Shown: positions 1-6,961 of the stretch, one piece after another | How positions within the stretch are numbered: the first letter of the stretch is position 1 | How the letters are laid out: each line of letters begins with the position of its first letter | From: JAKLKS01 sp964370855 | GTDB lineage: Bacteria; Planctomycetota; JAJSAM01; JAKLKS01 | Reading direction: 5' to 3' | Length of the DNA: 19,450 nucleotides | NCBI GenBank assembly: GCA_964370855.1 | Contig: CAYJMF010000090.1 | Span: 1 to 19,450 of the forward strand | Translations under genes and position numbers: made by a program | Notes under the pieces: generated by a model | Told to the model about the DNA's origin: nothing | Database searches by the model: none | The model's input: the letters and a program-made list of their open reading frames with translations, nothing else

Positions 1-51
<51 letters not shown>

Positions 52-55
52 CCCC

Positions 56-2038
56 TCACTCCTTCGGGGCCTTGTACTTGATGCCGCCCGAGAAGGCCGT
101 GCCCGCCAGGGAGGCGGACAGGTAGAGGTGGCCGGCCTCGACGGCCACGGGGACGTAGGCGGCGCCCGTCCCCTCGATGCCCGTCCCGATCCCCTTCGCT
201 TTCACGGAGAAGGAGCTCTTCTTCCACTTGAAGGAGACCTTCTGGACGAAGCCCTTCAGTCCCTTGGGGTCGGAGTAGGTCCAGTTGCCGTTCTTCTCCG
301 TGAAGTCCTTCGCGGGGATGGTCTGGGACGCATTCCCGATGGAGACGGTGACGTCGGACTCGCCGAAGAGGTTCTCCCCGTCGAGGAAGAGGTTCCCGGA
401 GAAGGAGGCCTTTTCGCCCTTCTCCGGGGAGGCGGCCTTGAACTTGAGGGTCGCCTTCTTCACGAAGAGCGTCCGCGCGGAGGGCAGGCCCTCGACGATG
501 CGGACCAGGTCGTCGTTCCCGGTGCCGAGGGTGTTGTCGGCGCCGTTGGAGACGAAGGCGGCCCGGCCCGCGCCGAGGGGCTGCGGGACGAAGGCCATGG
601 CGGTGGAGTCGTTGGCGTCGCCGAGGACGGCCACGGCGTCCACGACGGGGGTCCCGCCGACGCCGGAGACCACTGTGATCACGTCGTCGAGCCCGGATCC
701 GATGTCGTTGTCGCCCCCCCCCGTGGTCAGGGCGATGGTGGAGCGATCGAAGCAGCGGGGCTCGCTGCAGACGCGGCCGTGGACGGCCCCGACGACGACG
801 TGGGAGACGGCGTTGGTCCCGCCGACGTCGTCGACGAAGGCCATCTCGTCGTCGGCGCCGTCGTTGGTGTTGTCGGCCCCGAAAGTCAGGACGGCGAGCC
901 GGTCCGGCGCCATCCGCACAACGCGGCACTCGCTGTCCTCGTCCGTGGCGCCGACGGTGACCTGGGTGACGTCGTTCTGGGAGCCGAGCCTCGTGAGGAT
1001 CGCGACGGTGTCGTCGGCGGAGTAGTCCGTGGAGTCGGGGCCCTCGGTGGTGACGGCGGCGCTGTCCCGGGACAGGACCACCAGGGTGCCGGCGGCGTAG
1101 TCGGGGAGGTGGGGGACCGCGATGTCGTCGGTCTGGTTGGCGGTGCCGAGCTTGTCGAGGAGGACGACGACGTCGTCGGCGTTGGACACGGAGCCGTCGG
1201 GCCCCGCCGTGCCGACGAGGGCGCGGTCGTCGGTGACGCGCACGGGGCGGCCCGGCGTCCCGTAGACGAGGAAGGGGACGGAGACGTCGTCCCTGTCGTC
1301 GGCGCCGCCGACGTCGCTGAAGAAGTACACGACGTCGTCGGCGGAGGCGCTGCCGGCGTCGGGCCCGTTGGAGGCGACGAGGAAGGAGTCGGGGGAGAGG
1401 GCCACGGGGCGGGTCCTCCCGCTGTTCTCGAGGAAGGGAGCGGCGAGGTGGGTGGCGACGGGGGTTCCCGCGACGTCCGTCACGAGGGTCACCCGGTCGT
1501 CGGCGGAGTTCGCGACGCCGTCGGGGCCCCGGGACGCGACGACCACGGAGTCCGCGGTGAGGGCGGTGGCGGAGCTGTAGTTCGAGTCGTGGAGGAAGCC
1601 CACCACCACCGAGGCGACGGACTGGGAGGCGGAGCCGACTCCGTCGAGGACGAAGAGCACGTCGTCGGCGCTCCCGAAGGCCCCGTCGGCCCCCGCGCCC
1701 GTCGTCACGGCGCGCGTGGCCGACAGCCGGACCACCCGTCCCGAGGGGCCGGCGAGGTAGGGGGTCGCCAGGGGAGTGACCACGGGCGTCCCGACGACGT
1801 CGCTCACGAGGAGGACGAGGTCGTCGACGGTGGTGGAGGTGCCGTCGGGCCCGAGCACGGGGATGAGGAGCGAGGTCGGCGTCAGGGGGACGGGGGCCCC
1901 CATGGAGTTCCCGAAGGTCCCCCCGTGGGGGTTGAGCGGGATGGAGTCCACCGTCGGGGCGGCCCCGGTGGCGGCGGCGAGGACGGCGACGGCGGCGAGA
2001 AGGGCGGCATTGCGGATTCCGTTGCGCGGGCGGTTCAT
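56..2038 (-). CDS. Secreted protein with nine ~54-residue Asp-rich repeats
   Basis: This 660-aa protein is of unknown function. The ATG at 2038 is chosen because a purine-rich AGGAAAGGGGGA lies just upstream and it begins a clear signal peptide (basic MNRPRNGIRN, then an Ala/Leu/Val core to about residue 27). A G-x-D-(5-7)-D-D motif recurs at residues 63, 116, 171, 225, 279, 333, 387, 441 and 499, a period of about 54. Each is followed by a short hydrophobic strand and a G-G/V-T turn. The period and strand pattern suggest a beta-propeller or solenoid, and the Asp clusters could bind calcium; both are inference. Residues ~522-660 form a separate beta-rich, Lys-rich domain, perhaps for surface attachment. 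The stop lies against the poly-C tract, so the C-terminus is only just inside reliable sequence. Secretion is well supported; function is not known. Confidence 0.88.
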   Translation of the reverse strand: MNRPRNGIRNAALLAAVAVLAAATGAAPTVDSIPLNPHGGTFGNSMGAPVPLTPTSLLIPVLGPDGTSTTVDDLVLLVSDVVGTPVVTPLATPYLAGPSGRVVRLSATRAVTTGAGADGAFGSADDVLFVLDGVGSASQSVASVVVGFLHDSNYSSATALTADSVVVASRGPDGVANSADDRVTLVTDVAGTPVATHLAAPFLENSGRTRPVALSPDSFLVASNGPDAGSASADDVVYFFSDVGGADDRDDVSVPFLVYGTPGRPVRVTDDRALVGTAGPDGSVSNADDVVVLLDKLGTANQTDDIAVPHLPDYAAGTLVVLSRDSAAVTTEGPDSTDYSADDTVAILTRLGSQNDVTQVTVGATDEDSECRVVRMAPDRLAVLTFGADNTNDGADDEMAFVDDVGGTNAVSHVVVGAVHGRVCSEPRCFDRSTIALTTGGGDNDIGSGLDDVITVVSGVGGTPVVDAVAVLGDANDSTAMAFVPQPLGAGRAAFVSNGADNTLGTGNDDLVRIVEGLPSARTLFVKKATLKFKAASPEKGEKASFSGNLFLDGENLFGESDVTVSIGNASQTIPAKDFTEKNGNWTYSDPKGLKGFVQKVSFKWKKSSFSVKAKGIGTGIEGTGAAYVPVAVEAGHLYLSASLAGTAFSGGIKYKAPKE

Positions 2039-2060
2039 GGCGTCCCCCTTTCCTGGGCCG

Positions 2061-2077
2061 GGTGCCGGCCCGGCACC
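2061..2077. promoter_or_regulatory. 17-bp dyad in the leader of the repeat-protein gene
   Basis: GGTGCCGGCCCGGCACC is a perfect dyad of 8-bp arms around one central base. It lies 22 bp upstream of the start codon at 2038 and just downstream of a possible -10 hexamer (TAGATT, minus strand, 2087-2082), so it would span the transcription start. That placement suits an operator. Short GC palindromes also arise by chance in DNA this GC-rich, so the role is tentative. Confidence 0.35.
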
Positions 2078-2106
2078 ATGGAATCTACGACAACCGCGGG
2101 GAGAAG

Positions 2107-2210
2107 AGGCGGGGACGTTCCCAACTAATAAACTAACTCCGTCGGAAGCCCTCGGCCCTCCCAAGCGGGGGGTTGCGGAGTTAGCTTATTAGTTGGGAAC
2201 GTCCCCGCCT
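2107..2210. repeat. 104-bp inverted-repeat (REP/MITE-like) element
   Basis: Arms of 35 bases at 2107-2141 and 2176-2210 are inverted copies with a single mismatch (2132/2185), around a 34-base loop. The outer arm reads AGGCGGGGACGTTCCCAACT. The element abuts the TAA stop of the lipoprotein gene and lies upstream of the repeat-protein gene, both on the minus strand. Arm length, lack of a T-run and lower GC than the surroundings argue against a simple terminator. It looks like a REPIN/MITE of the kind mobilised by REP-associated Y1 transposases, though no transposase is in the window. Confidence 0.75.
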
Positions 2211-2762
2211 TTACTTCCGCCGGGCGTCGATGACGGCGTCGGCGCCGGGCTGGCCGTTCTCGAAGAAGGTCCAGGTCGCCTTCACCCGGCCCTCCTCGGA
2301 GAGGTCGAGGGCCGCGCGGTGCATGTGGCCGTCCCCGGGGGCCATGTTGGTCCCGCGGAGGAATTCGAAGCGGAGGGTCCCGTCGCCGACGCCGGGCCCG
2401 AGCACCATGGTGGGCTGGTTCCCCGCGGCGCAGTAGTGGGTGAGCAGGAGGCGGGAGCCGTCGAGGTGGTACATGGTGACCATCTCGTGGGGGCTGCCGC
2501 CGAAGAGGACCTCCTCCACGGAGGTGCCGCCGGAGGTGACGCGCCATGTCACCTCCGCGGTGCCCCCGGGCTCGCCCCCCATGCCGAAGGAACCCTGCCA
2601 CGACCCTGCGAGGCCCTTCAACCGCTCGAAGGCGGCGGCGGACTCGTCCCTCCCGGCCTCGGCGGGGCCCGGCGGGGCGGCGGGCGTCGAGGCGCAGCCC
2701 GGAGCGGCGGCGACGGCGAGAACGAGCGCGGCGGCGGCGGCGAACCGGTGGAACGCGTGCAC
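2211..2762 (-). CDS. Small lipoprotein with DUF1579-like lipocalin fold
   Basis: The product is a 183-aa predicted lipoprotein. It begins with GTG at 2762, preceded by AGGGAGG about 8 bases upstream. A hydrophobic signal (residues 5-20) ends in a lipobox-like A-P-G-C, with the lipidated Cys at 23. The mature part begins with a short Ala/Pro linker, then 'FERLKGLAGSWQG' and alternating beta-strands with 'EMVTMYHLDGSRLLLTHYC'. This pattern resembles uncharacterised DUF1579-type or nitrobindin-like beta-barrels that start with an 'L-x-G-x-W-x-G' strand. No catalytic residues can be named, and a small-molecule carrier role is only a guess. The protein ends exactly at the edge of the inverted repeat 2107-2210. 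It has its own promoter-like sequence upstream. Confidence 0.85.
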   Translation of the reverse strand: MHAFHRFAAAAALVLAVAAAPGCASTPAAPPGPAEAGRDESAAAFERLKGLAGSWQGSFGMGGEPGGTAEVTWRVTSGGTSVEEVLFGGSPHEMVTMYHLDGSRLLLTHYCAAGNQPTMVLGPGVGDGTLRFEFLRGTNMAPGDGHMHRAALDLSEEGRVKATWTFFENGQPGADAVIDARRK

Positions 2763-2810
2763 GGGGTCTCCCTCCCTTTCCCGGGGCGGACTCCCGCGCC
2801 CGGAAGGGGC

Positions 2811-2838
2811 ATTCTATGCGGGATCCGCGCGCCGGCAA
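2811..2838 (-). promoter_or_regulatory. Candidate sigma-70-type promoter for the lipoprotein gene
   Basis: Read on the minus strand, TTGCCG (2838-2833) is followed after 16 bases by TAGAAT (2816-2811), giving a predicted transcript start about 40 bases before the GTG at 2762. The -10 stands out in very GC-rich DNA. It lies between the lipoprotein gene and the stop of the DUF6982-like gene, so the lipoprotein may be transcribed independently. Confidence 0.5.
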
Positions 2839-2877
2839 CGGGGGGTGCCGCCCCCGCGAAGCCCCCGGGACCCGGTC

Positions 2878-3891
2878 CTAGGCCCCCACGGACTTCGAGA
2901 GCCCGTCGAGGAAGTCGCCCATCCCGGAGTCCCCGGCGCGGGCGTCGGGATCGGGGAGGGACTCGTAGAAGAGGGAGACCTCCTCGGCGGGCCGCCGGGA
3001 CTCCTCGTCGAACTGGAGGTGGATCTCGTCCGTGGCCCCGTCGAGGAAGCGCTCCCTCCACTCGGCCAGGGTCCTGAAGGGGACGAGGAACACCTGGGAG
3101 ACGACGGCCTGGTCCTCGTTCTGGTAGAGGCGGAGCACCATGTCGAGGCGTTCCCCGGGACCGTAGCGGTCGAGCTTCTCCCCCGAGCGGGCGGGGTCCT
3201 CCGCCGTGCGGGCGGCGGCCAGGGCCCCGTTGGTCAGGGCCGCCGCCCCGCCCCGGAGGAAGCGGTCCTTCCAGTGCTGCATCACCCGCGGGGAGAGGAA
3301 GACCTCCAGGGAGAGCTTCTGGATGTCCGTCCCCCGGAGGAGGCGGATCACGACCTCGACCCGCTTTTCCGGGGCGTACTTCACGGGGTCCGGAGGGGAC
3401 CACTCCCCGTGTCCGGTCCCGGTTCCCTCGGGGGCGAGGGGGAGGACCTCCCGGGCGTTGGCCGCGACCACGAAGATGCGGAGGTTGTTGCTCTTCGGGT
3501 CCGGGGGGATGAGGTAGAAGCCCTTCCGATCGGGGTGGTAGACCTCGACGGTGCCCACGATGACCTCCCCGTCCCCGAAGGTGACCCTGAACGGGCGGCC
3601 GAATCGCTTCTTCGCGGCGAGGTTCGTCTTGTTCTCCCGGTAATGGGGATTCCCGGTGTGGGAGCGGACGAAGTAGATGGCCTTGCACTCGGCGAGGGTG
3701 AGGATCTCCGACCTGGAGTCGGAGGCGTCCTCGGTGTTGAAGATGTGGAAGGCGTCATCGGCGGTGCTCAGGTCGTAGACGAATCCCGGGAGGCGCTTGC
3801 CCGAGGTGGTGGCGACCACGACGCGGTTGATGATCCGATCCCGGGAGGTCGCGTCGGAGATCGGAATGCGGGCGGGGAGCTTGCCGCTCAT
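2878..3891 (-). CDS. DUF6982-like protein with two transposase-type HTH segments
   Basis: The product is a 337-aa cytoplasmic protein with no signal or membrane segment. The ATG at 3891 is chosen because AGGA lies 8 bases upstream and the open frame beyond it is Pro-rich and non-conserved in character. Residues ~20-150 match my memory of the DUF6982 pattern: 'VVVATTSGKRLPGFVYDLS', then 'AIYFVRSHTGNPHYRE', then 'FRVTFGDGEVIVGTVEVYHP' and a hydrophobic 'RIFVVAANAREV'. The C-terminal part holds two related blocks, ~177-220 and ~247-290. Each reads V-x-R-L then W-x-[DE]-R-F-L-x-G-[GA], with an extra helix between, as in the helix-turn-helix of IS3-type OrfA transposases. DNA binding is inferred. 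The gene diverges from the export locus at 4228 and could regulate it. Confidence 0.85.
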   Translation of the reverse strand: MSGKLPARIPISDATSRDRIINRVVVATTSGKRLPGFVYDLSTADDAFHIFNTEDASDSRSEILTLAECKAIYFVRSHTGNPHYRENKTNLAAKKRFGRPFRVTFGDGEVIVGTVEVYHPDRKGFYLIPPDPKSNNLRIFVVAANAREVLPLAPEGTGTGHGEWSPPDPVKYAPEKRVEVVIRLLRGTDIQKLSLEVFLSPRVMQHWKDRFLRGGAAALTNGALAAARTAEDPARSGEKLDRYGPGERLDMVLRLYQNEDQAVVSQVFLVPFRTLAEWRERFLDGATDEIHLQFDEESRRPAEEVSLFYESLPDPDARAGDSGMGDFLDGLSKSVGA

Positions 3892-4227
3892 GAAACCAAT
3901 CCTGATTCGATGCCTGCTACCCCGTGGAGGCCAGTCAACCACGGGAGGGGGGGGGGCTCCAAGCGGGTTCGGGGGGTGGATCGGGGATCGAGTCACCTCA
4001 GGAGGTGGGGTCGACGATGTTGTTTCTCCAGCCTTGTTCTCCAACATATTGCAACAAAAGAAGTTGCGTCACGAGGTCAGGGAAATGTTTTGGCCTTTGA
4101 CGATTCCTCCCCTACCTCGTAAAGTTGACCTGTGTCGGGCCGGGCCGCACGGGATGTGGGGACCGGGCCGACGAGCGTAGGGACGATTGGGCTGGGGTCG
4201 GAAGACCCCGTGGAACAGGAGGCATCG
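3892..4227. other. Divergent intergenic region, locally less GC-rich
   Basis: This 336-base stretch separates the DUF6982-like gene from the export locus and contains no convincing gene. The part from about 4020 to 4130 is clearly richer in A and T than the rest of the window. It holds a small hairpin (GCAAC 4051-4055 with GTTGC 4063-4067) and the promoter at 4097-4125. Nearer the left gene is a 7-bp hairpin (3921-3927 with 3939-3945) that overlaps a minus-strand TTGACT at 3938-3933 without a good -10. A GTG-started extension of the right-hand gene to 4132 is open but lacks a ribosome-binding site. Confidence 0.7.
4097..4125 (+). promoter_or_regulatory. Sigma-70-type promoter for the export locus
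   Basis: TTGACG (4097-4102) and TAAAGT (4120-4125) are separated by exactly 17 bases, five of six and four of six matches to the consensus. The predicted transcript start near 4132 gives a leader of roughly 95 bases before the ATG at 4228. It is the best promoter-like sequence I found in the window. Confidence 0.6.
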
Positions 4228-4866
4228 ATGGCCGCCAAGAGGGTCAAGCCGATCCGCATCTCCCTGACCGAGGAGCAGATCGCCGAGGTCATCCGCAACA
4301 CCGTCAAGAGCCGCAAGGGCTTCAGCATCGAGTCCCTCGAGGACCGCATCGCCCCGAGCCGCATCGGCCTGCCCATCGGCGGCGGCATCGAGGACTCCCT
4401 CCCCGACGGCGGCGACTCGCCCGACATCGGCGGCGGCGACGACACCACGGTCGGCGGCGACGGCTCCACGGCGGAAGGCGGCGGGTACGAGCCTCCCCTC
4501 CCCGGCTCCGACCCGGATCTCCCCGGCGGCGAGCCTCCCCTGCCGGGCTCCGATCCGACCCTCCCCGGCGGCGGCGAGCCTCCCCTCCCGGGCCTGAACC
4601 CCGACCCGAACTTCCAGCCCCACAACCCCTTCGGGGGCGAGACTCCGGGCGCCGACGGCTCCGCCGCGGGACCCAACAGCGGCCTGGCCGACAACCCCGA
4701 GAACATGACCCAGCACCAGCGCCAGCAGTGGATGCGCCAGGAGCGCATGAGCGGCGATCCGGTCGGCCCGGACGGCGCCATCCAGGAAGTGCCGCAGCAG
4801 GAAGTCACCCCGGAGGAGATGCGCGCCCACCGGCAGGCCATCCTGCGCCAGCTGCGCGGCCAGTAG
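4228..4866 (+). CDS. Leader-like protein with SLEDRIAPS motif and PPLPG repeats
   Basis: The product is a 212-aa protein of unknown function. The ATG at 4228 has a perfect AGGAGG six bases upstream; the longer GTG start at 4132 has none. Residues 1-35 are basic and helix-prone (ISLTEEQIAEVIRNTVKSRK) without a classical signal peptide. Then come 'SIESLEDRIAPS' (33-44) and a glycine-rich 'GLPIGGG' (47-53). The middle (54-150) is Gly/Pro/Asp-rich and disordered, with three copies of 'EPPLPG' spaced 14-15 residues (88, 102, 117). The C-terminus (160-212) is Gln/Arg/Met-rich and probably helical. The helical leader plus Gly-Gly junction resembles precursors recognised by PqqD-type domains, and such a domain is encoded three genes downstream. 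LEDR-type motifs also occur near the N-termini of planctomycete secreted proteins. A substrate role is inference. Confidence 0.82.
   Translation: MAAKRVKPIRISLTEEQIAEVIRNTVKSRKGFSIESLEDRIAPSRIGLPIGGGIEDSLPDGGDSPDIGGGDDTTVGGDGSTAEGGGYEPPLPGSDPDLPGGEPPLPGSDPTLPGGGEPPLPGLNPDPNFQPHNPFGGETPGADGSAAGPNSGLADNPENMTQHQRQQWMRQERMSGDPVGPDGAIQEVPQQEVTPEEMRAHRQAILRQLRGQ
4489..4602 (+). repeat. Three tandem 42-45-base repeats within the leader-like gene
   Basis: Units beginning GAGCCTCCC start at 4489, 4531 and 4576, so the first two are 42 and 45 bases long; the third decays after about 25 bases. They encode the repeated E-P-P-L-P-G-x-[DN]-P segments. Most differences between units are single bases that keep the peptide, plus one added Gly codon, which suggests in-frame expansion by slippage or recombination under selection for the peptide. 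Confidence 0.7.
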
Positions 4867-4910
4867 CCGAGCAAGAACCAGCGGCGCCCTCGCGGGCGTC
4901 GCGGAATGGG

Positions 4911-4938
4911 GACCGGGCTCCCGCGAGGGAGCCCGGTC
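4911..4938 (+). terminator. Hairpin after the leader-like gene
   Basis: A perfect 12-bp stem (4911-4922 with 4927-4938) closes on a GCGA tetraloop 44 bases after the stop at 4866. Only GATTCAT follows instead of a T-run, so it may be a partial terminator or a 3'-end stabiliser rather than a full stop. It would let the first gene be made in excess of the downstream machinery genes. Confidence 0.6.
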
Positions 4939-5040
4939 GATTCATGGGCTGGCCTTGCCGCCCCCTCCCCGCTACAGTAGCCCCCCTCAAGGAAAGCGTG
5001 GGGGCCCTCCGGAGCGCCGGACGGGCCGGGCGGGAGGGCC

Positions 5041-6942
5041 GTGGAAGGAAGCGACTTCGCCGTCGAGCGCCTCCGGCGCCTCGAACTGGTGCACACCGTT
5101 TCGCGGGAGCTCCACAACTCGCTGGAGGCGGAGTCCCTCCTCCCGAGGGTGCTCGGGCTGGTCCTCGACTCCATCCAGGCGGAGGCGGGGTCCATCTGGC
5201 TCCTGCGCGGCGACAAGATCGTCTGCGAGCACGCCGCGGGGGGGGCCGGCGAGGGCATCGTGGGCATGGAGCTCCCCCGCGGGGCCGGGGTCGTGGGCAG
5301 CGTCGCCGAGAACCGCCGGCCCGAGGTCGTCCTCGACGCCGCCGCGGACAAGCGCCACCTGCAGCAGGTGGACGAGGCAACGGGCTTCACGGCCAGATCC
5401 CTGATCACCGTCCCCCTCCTCCTGCGGGGGGACTGCCTGGGAGCCCTGCAGATCCTCAACAAGAAGGGCGGAGGGGGGAAGTTCACCCGCGACGACGCGG
5501 AGTTCCTGACGGAGATCGCCCTCGACGCCGCCTCCGTCATCCGCAACGCCCAGCTCCTCACCACGGAGCGGCGGGCGAAGGAGATGCGGGCCCTCCTGCG
5601 CATGAGCCGCGAGATCACCTCCACCCTGGACCTCGACCGCATCCTCACCACCGCCGCCAACGTGCTCACGGGCATCGTCGCCTTCGACCGCTGCGCCGTC
5701 GCCCTGGAGCGCAGGGGCGGGCTCGAGATCGTCGCCCTCTCCGGGGCCGAGAAGGTGGACCGGCAGGCCCCGGAGACGATGGGGCTCGAGGAGCTCCTCT
5801 CCTGGCTGAAGGGGTTCGAGAATACCGTGTACGGCCCCGACCCGGAGTTCTACGAGGACGAGGACCCGCCGAAGGCCGCCCGCCTCAAGGCCCACGCCGA
5901 GGCGTCGGGGATGAAGTCGGTGCTCGCCGTCCCCCTCCGCGACGACTCGGGCTTCATCGGGATGCTCTCCATGGAGGCGAGGAAGGAGGACTTCCTCGAG
6001 GAGGGACAGCAGGAGGTCGTGGAGACCTTCGCCAACCAGGTGGCCGTCGCCCTGCGCAACGCCGACCTCTACCGCCAGACCCCCCTCGTCGGGTTCCTCG
6101 GGAAGAGGGGCGGAGGCGGGCTCGCCGCGGCGGGGAGCCGCTGGAGCGCGAGGACGAAGCGGGTCCTCGCCGCAGCGGGCATCCTCCTCGCCCTCTCCCT
6201 CGTCCCGTTCCCGCACTACGCGACGGGGGAGGGGGAGGTGCTCCCCGGCGTGCGCCACCACCTCCGCGCGGAGGCCGCCCTCGTCGTCGATTCCATCGAG
6301 GTCGAGGAGGGTCAGGAGGTCGCGGCGGGGGCCGTCCTCGGAAGGCTCCGGACGCGGGAGCTCGAGGTGGAGCTCGCCGAGGTCCAGGCGCGCCTGCGGG
6401 GGTACCGCGCCGAGGCCATGAGGCAGGAGGCCGCGGGCCGGGTCGCCGAGGAGAGGGCCGCCCTCGACCTCGTGAGGTACTCCGAGGCCCAGGCGGCGCT
6501 CACGGAGGCCCGCATCGCCGGCTGCGTACTTCGCGCCCCCGCCGACGGCTTCGTCCTCACGCACCGGCCGCGGGACCTCGTGGGGAGCGTCGCGGAGCCC
6601 GGGAGGACCCTCCTCGAGATCGCGGAGAAGGGCCGCTGGGTGGCGGAGGTCCGGATCCCCCAGTCCGACGTGGCCTCCATGGCCGCGGGGCTCGCCGCCT
6701 CCTTCTCCACTCCCGCGATCCCGGGGGCGATGTTCGACGGGACGGTCTCCTCGGTCGGGGTCACGGCCCTGGACTCCGGAGGATCCCCGGCCTACCCCAT
6801 CACCTGCCCCCTGGAGGACCCGGGGGGCCGCCTGCGCTCGGGGATGAAGGGCAGGGGCCACGTCCGGCTGGGGACGCGGAGCGCGGCGCGGCGCGTGGCC
6901 GGGTCGCTCCTGCGCTGGCTGCGCTGGCAGACGGGCTTCTAG
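5041..6942 (+). CDS. GAF-GAF-transmembrane-HlyD/RND adaptor fusion
   Basis: This 633-aa protein starts with GTG at 5041, preceded by GGGAGGG about 4 bases upstream. Two GAF sensor domains occupy residues ~16-172 ('LITVPLLLRGDCLGALQILNK') and ~185-343 ('VLAVPLRDDSGFIGMLSMEA'). One membrane helix follows at ~375-392. The periplasmic part is a membrane-fusion (adaptor) module. It has a split barrel-sandwich domain (~403-440 'VVDSIEVEEGQEVAAGAVLGRL' type and ~495-530 'LRAPADGFVLTHRP'), a short coiled coil (~437-492) and a beta-barrel (~531-612). The layout suggests cytoplasmic ligand or redox sensing coupled to an export adaptor. GAF ligand residues cannot be named. The next gene begins 19 bases downstream, so the two are almost certainly co-transcribed. 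Confidence 0.92.
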   Translation: MEGSDFAVERLRRLELVHTVSRELHNSLEAESLLPRVLGLVLDSIQAEAGSIWLLRGDKIVCEHAAGGAGEGIVGMELPRGAGVVGSVAENRRPEVVLDAAADKRHLQQVDEATGFTARSLITVPLLLRGDCLGALQILNKKGGGGKFTRDDAEFLTEIALDAASVIRNAQLLTTERRAKEMRALLRMSREITSTLDLDRILTTAANVLTGIVAFDRCAVALERRGGLEIVALSGAEKVDRQAPETMGLEELLSWLKGFENTVYGPDPEFYEDEDPPKAARLKAHAEASGMKSVLAVPLRDDSGFIGMLSMEARKEDFLEEGQQEVVETFANQVAVALRNADLYRQTPLVGFLGKRGGGGLAAAGSRWSARTKRVLAAAGILLALSLVPFPHYATGEGEVLPGVRHHLRAEAALVVDSIEVEEGQEVAAGAVLGRLRTRELEVELAEVQARLRGYRAEAMRQEAAGRVAEERAALDLVRYSEAQAALTEARIAGCVLRAPADGFVLTHRPRDLVGSVAEPGRTLLEIAEKGRWVAEVRIPQSDVASMAAGLAASFSTPAIPGAMFDGTVSSVGVTALDSGGSPAYPITCPLEDPGGRLRSGMKGRGHVRLGTRSAARRVAGSLLRWLRWQTGF

Positions 6943-6961
6943 GCACCGACGGGAGGTGGAC

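Noticed and set aside
2107..2210. Reading the inverted repeat as an intrinsic terminator
   Set aside because: The 34-base loop, 35-base arms and lack of a T-run fit a REP/MITE-like element better, although an effect on termination remains possible.
3892..4047. N-terminal extension of the DUF6982-like protein to 4047
   Set aside because: The added residues are Pro-rich and non-domain-like, while the ATG at 3891 has a well-placed AGGA.
4132..4227. N-terminal extension of the leader-like protein from a GTG at 4132
   Set aside because: There is no ribosome-binding site at 4132 and it coincides with the predicted transcript start. The ATG at 4228 has a perfect AGGAGG.
4489..4602. CRISPR-like array suggested by regular repeats
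   Set aside because: The repeats are contiguous, in frame and protein-coding, with no unique spacers.
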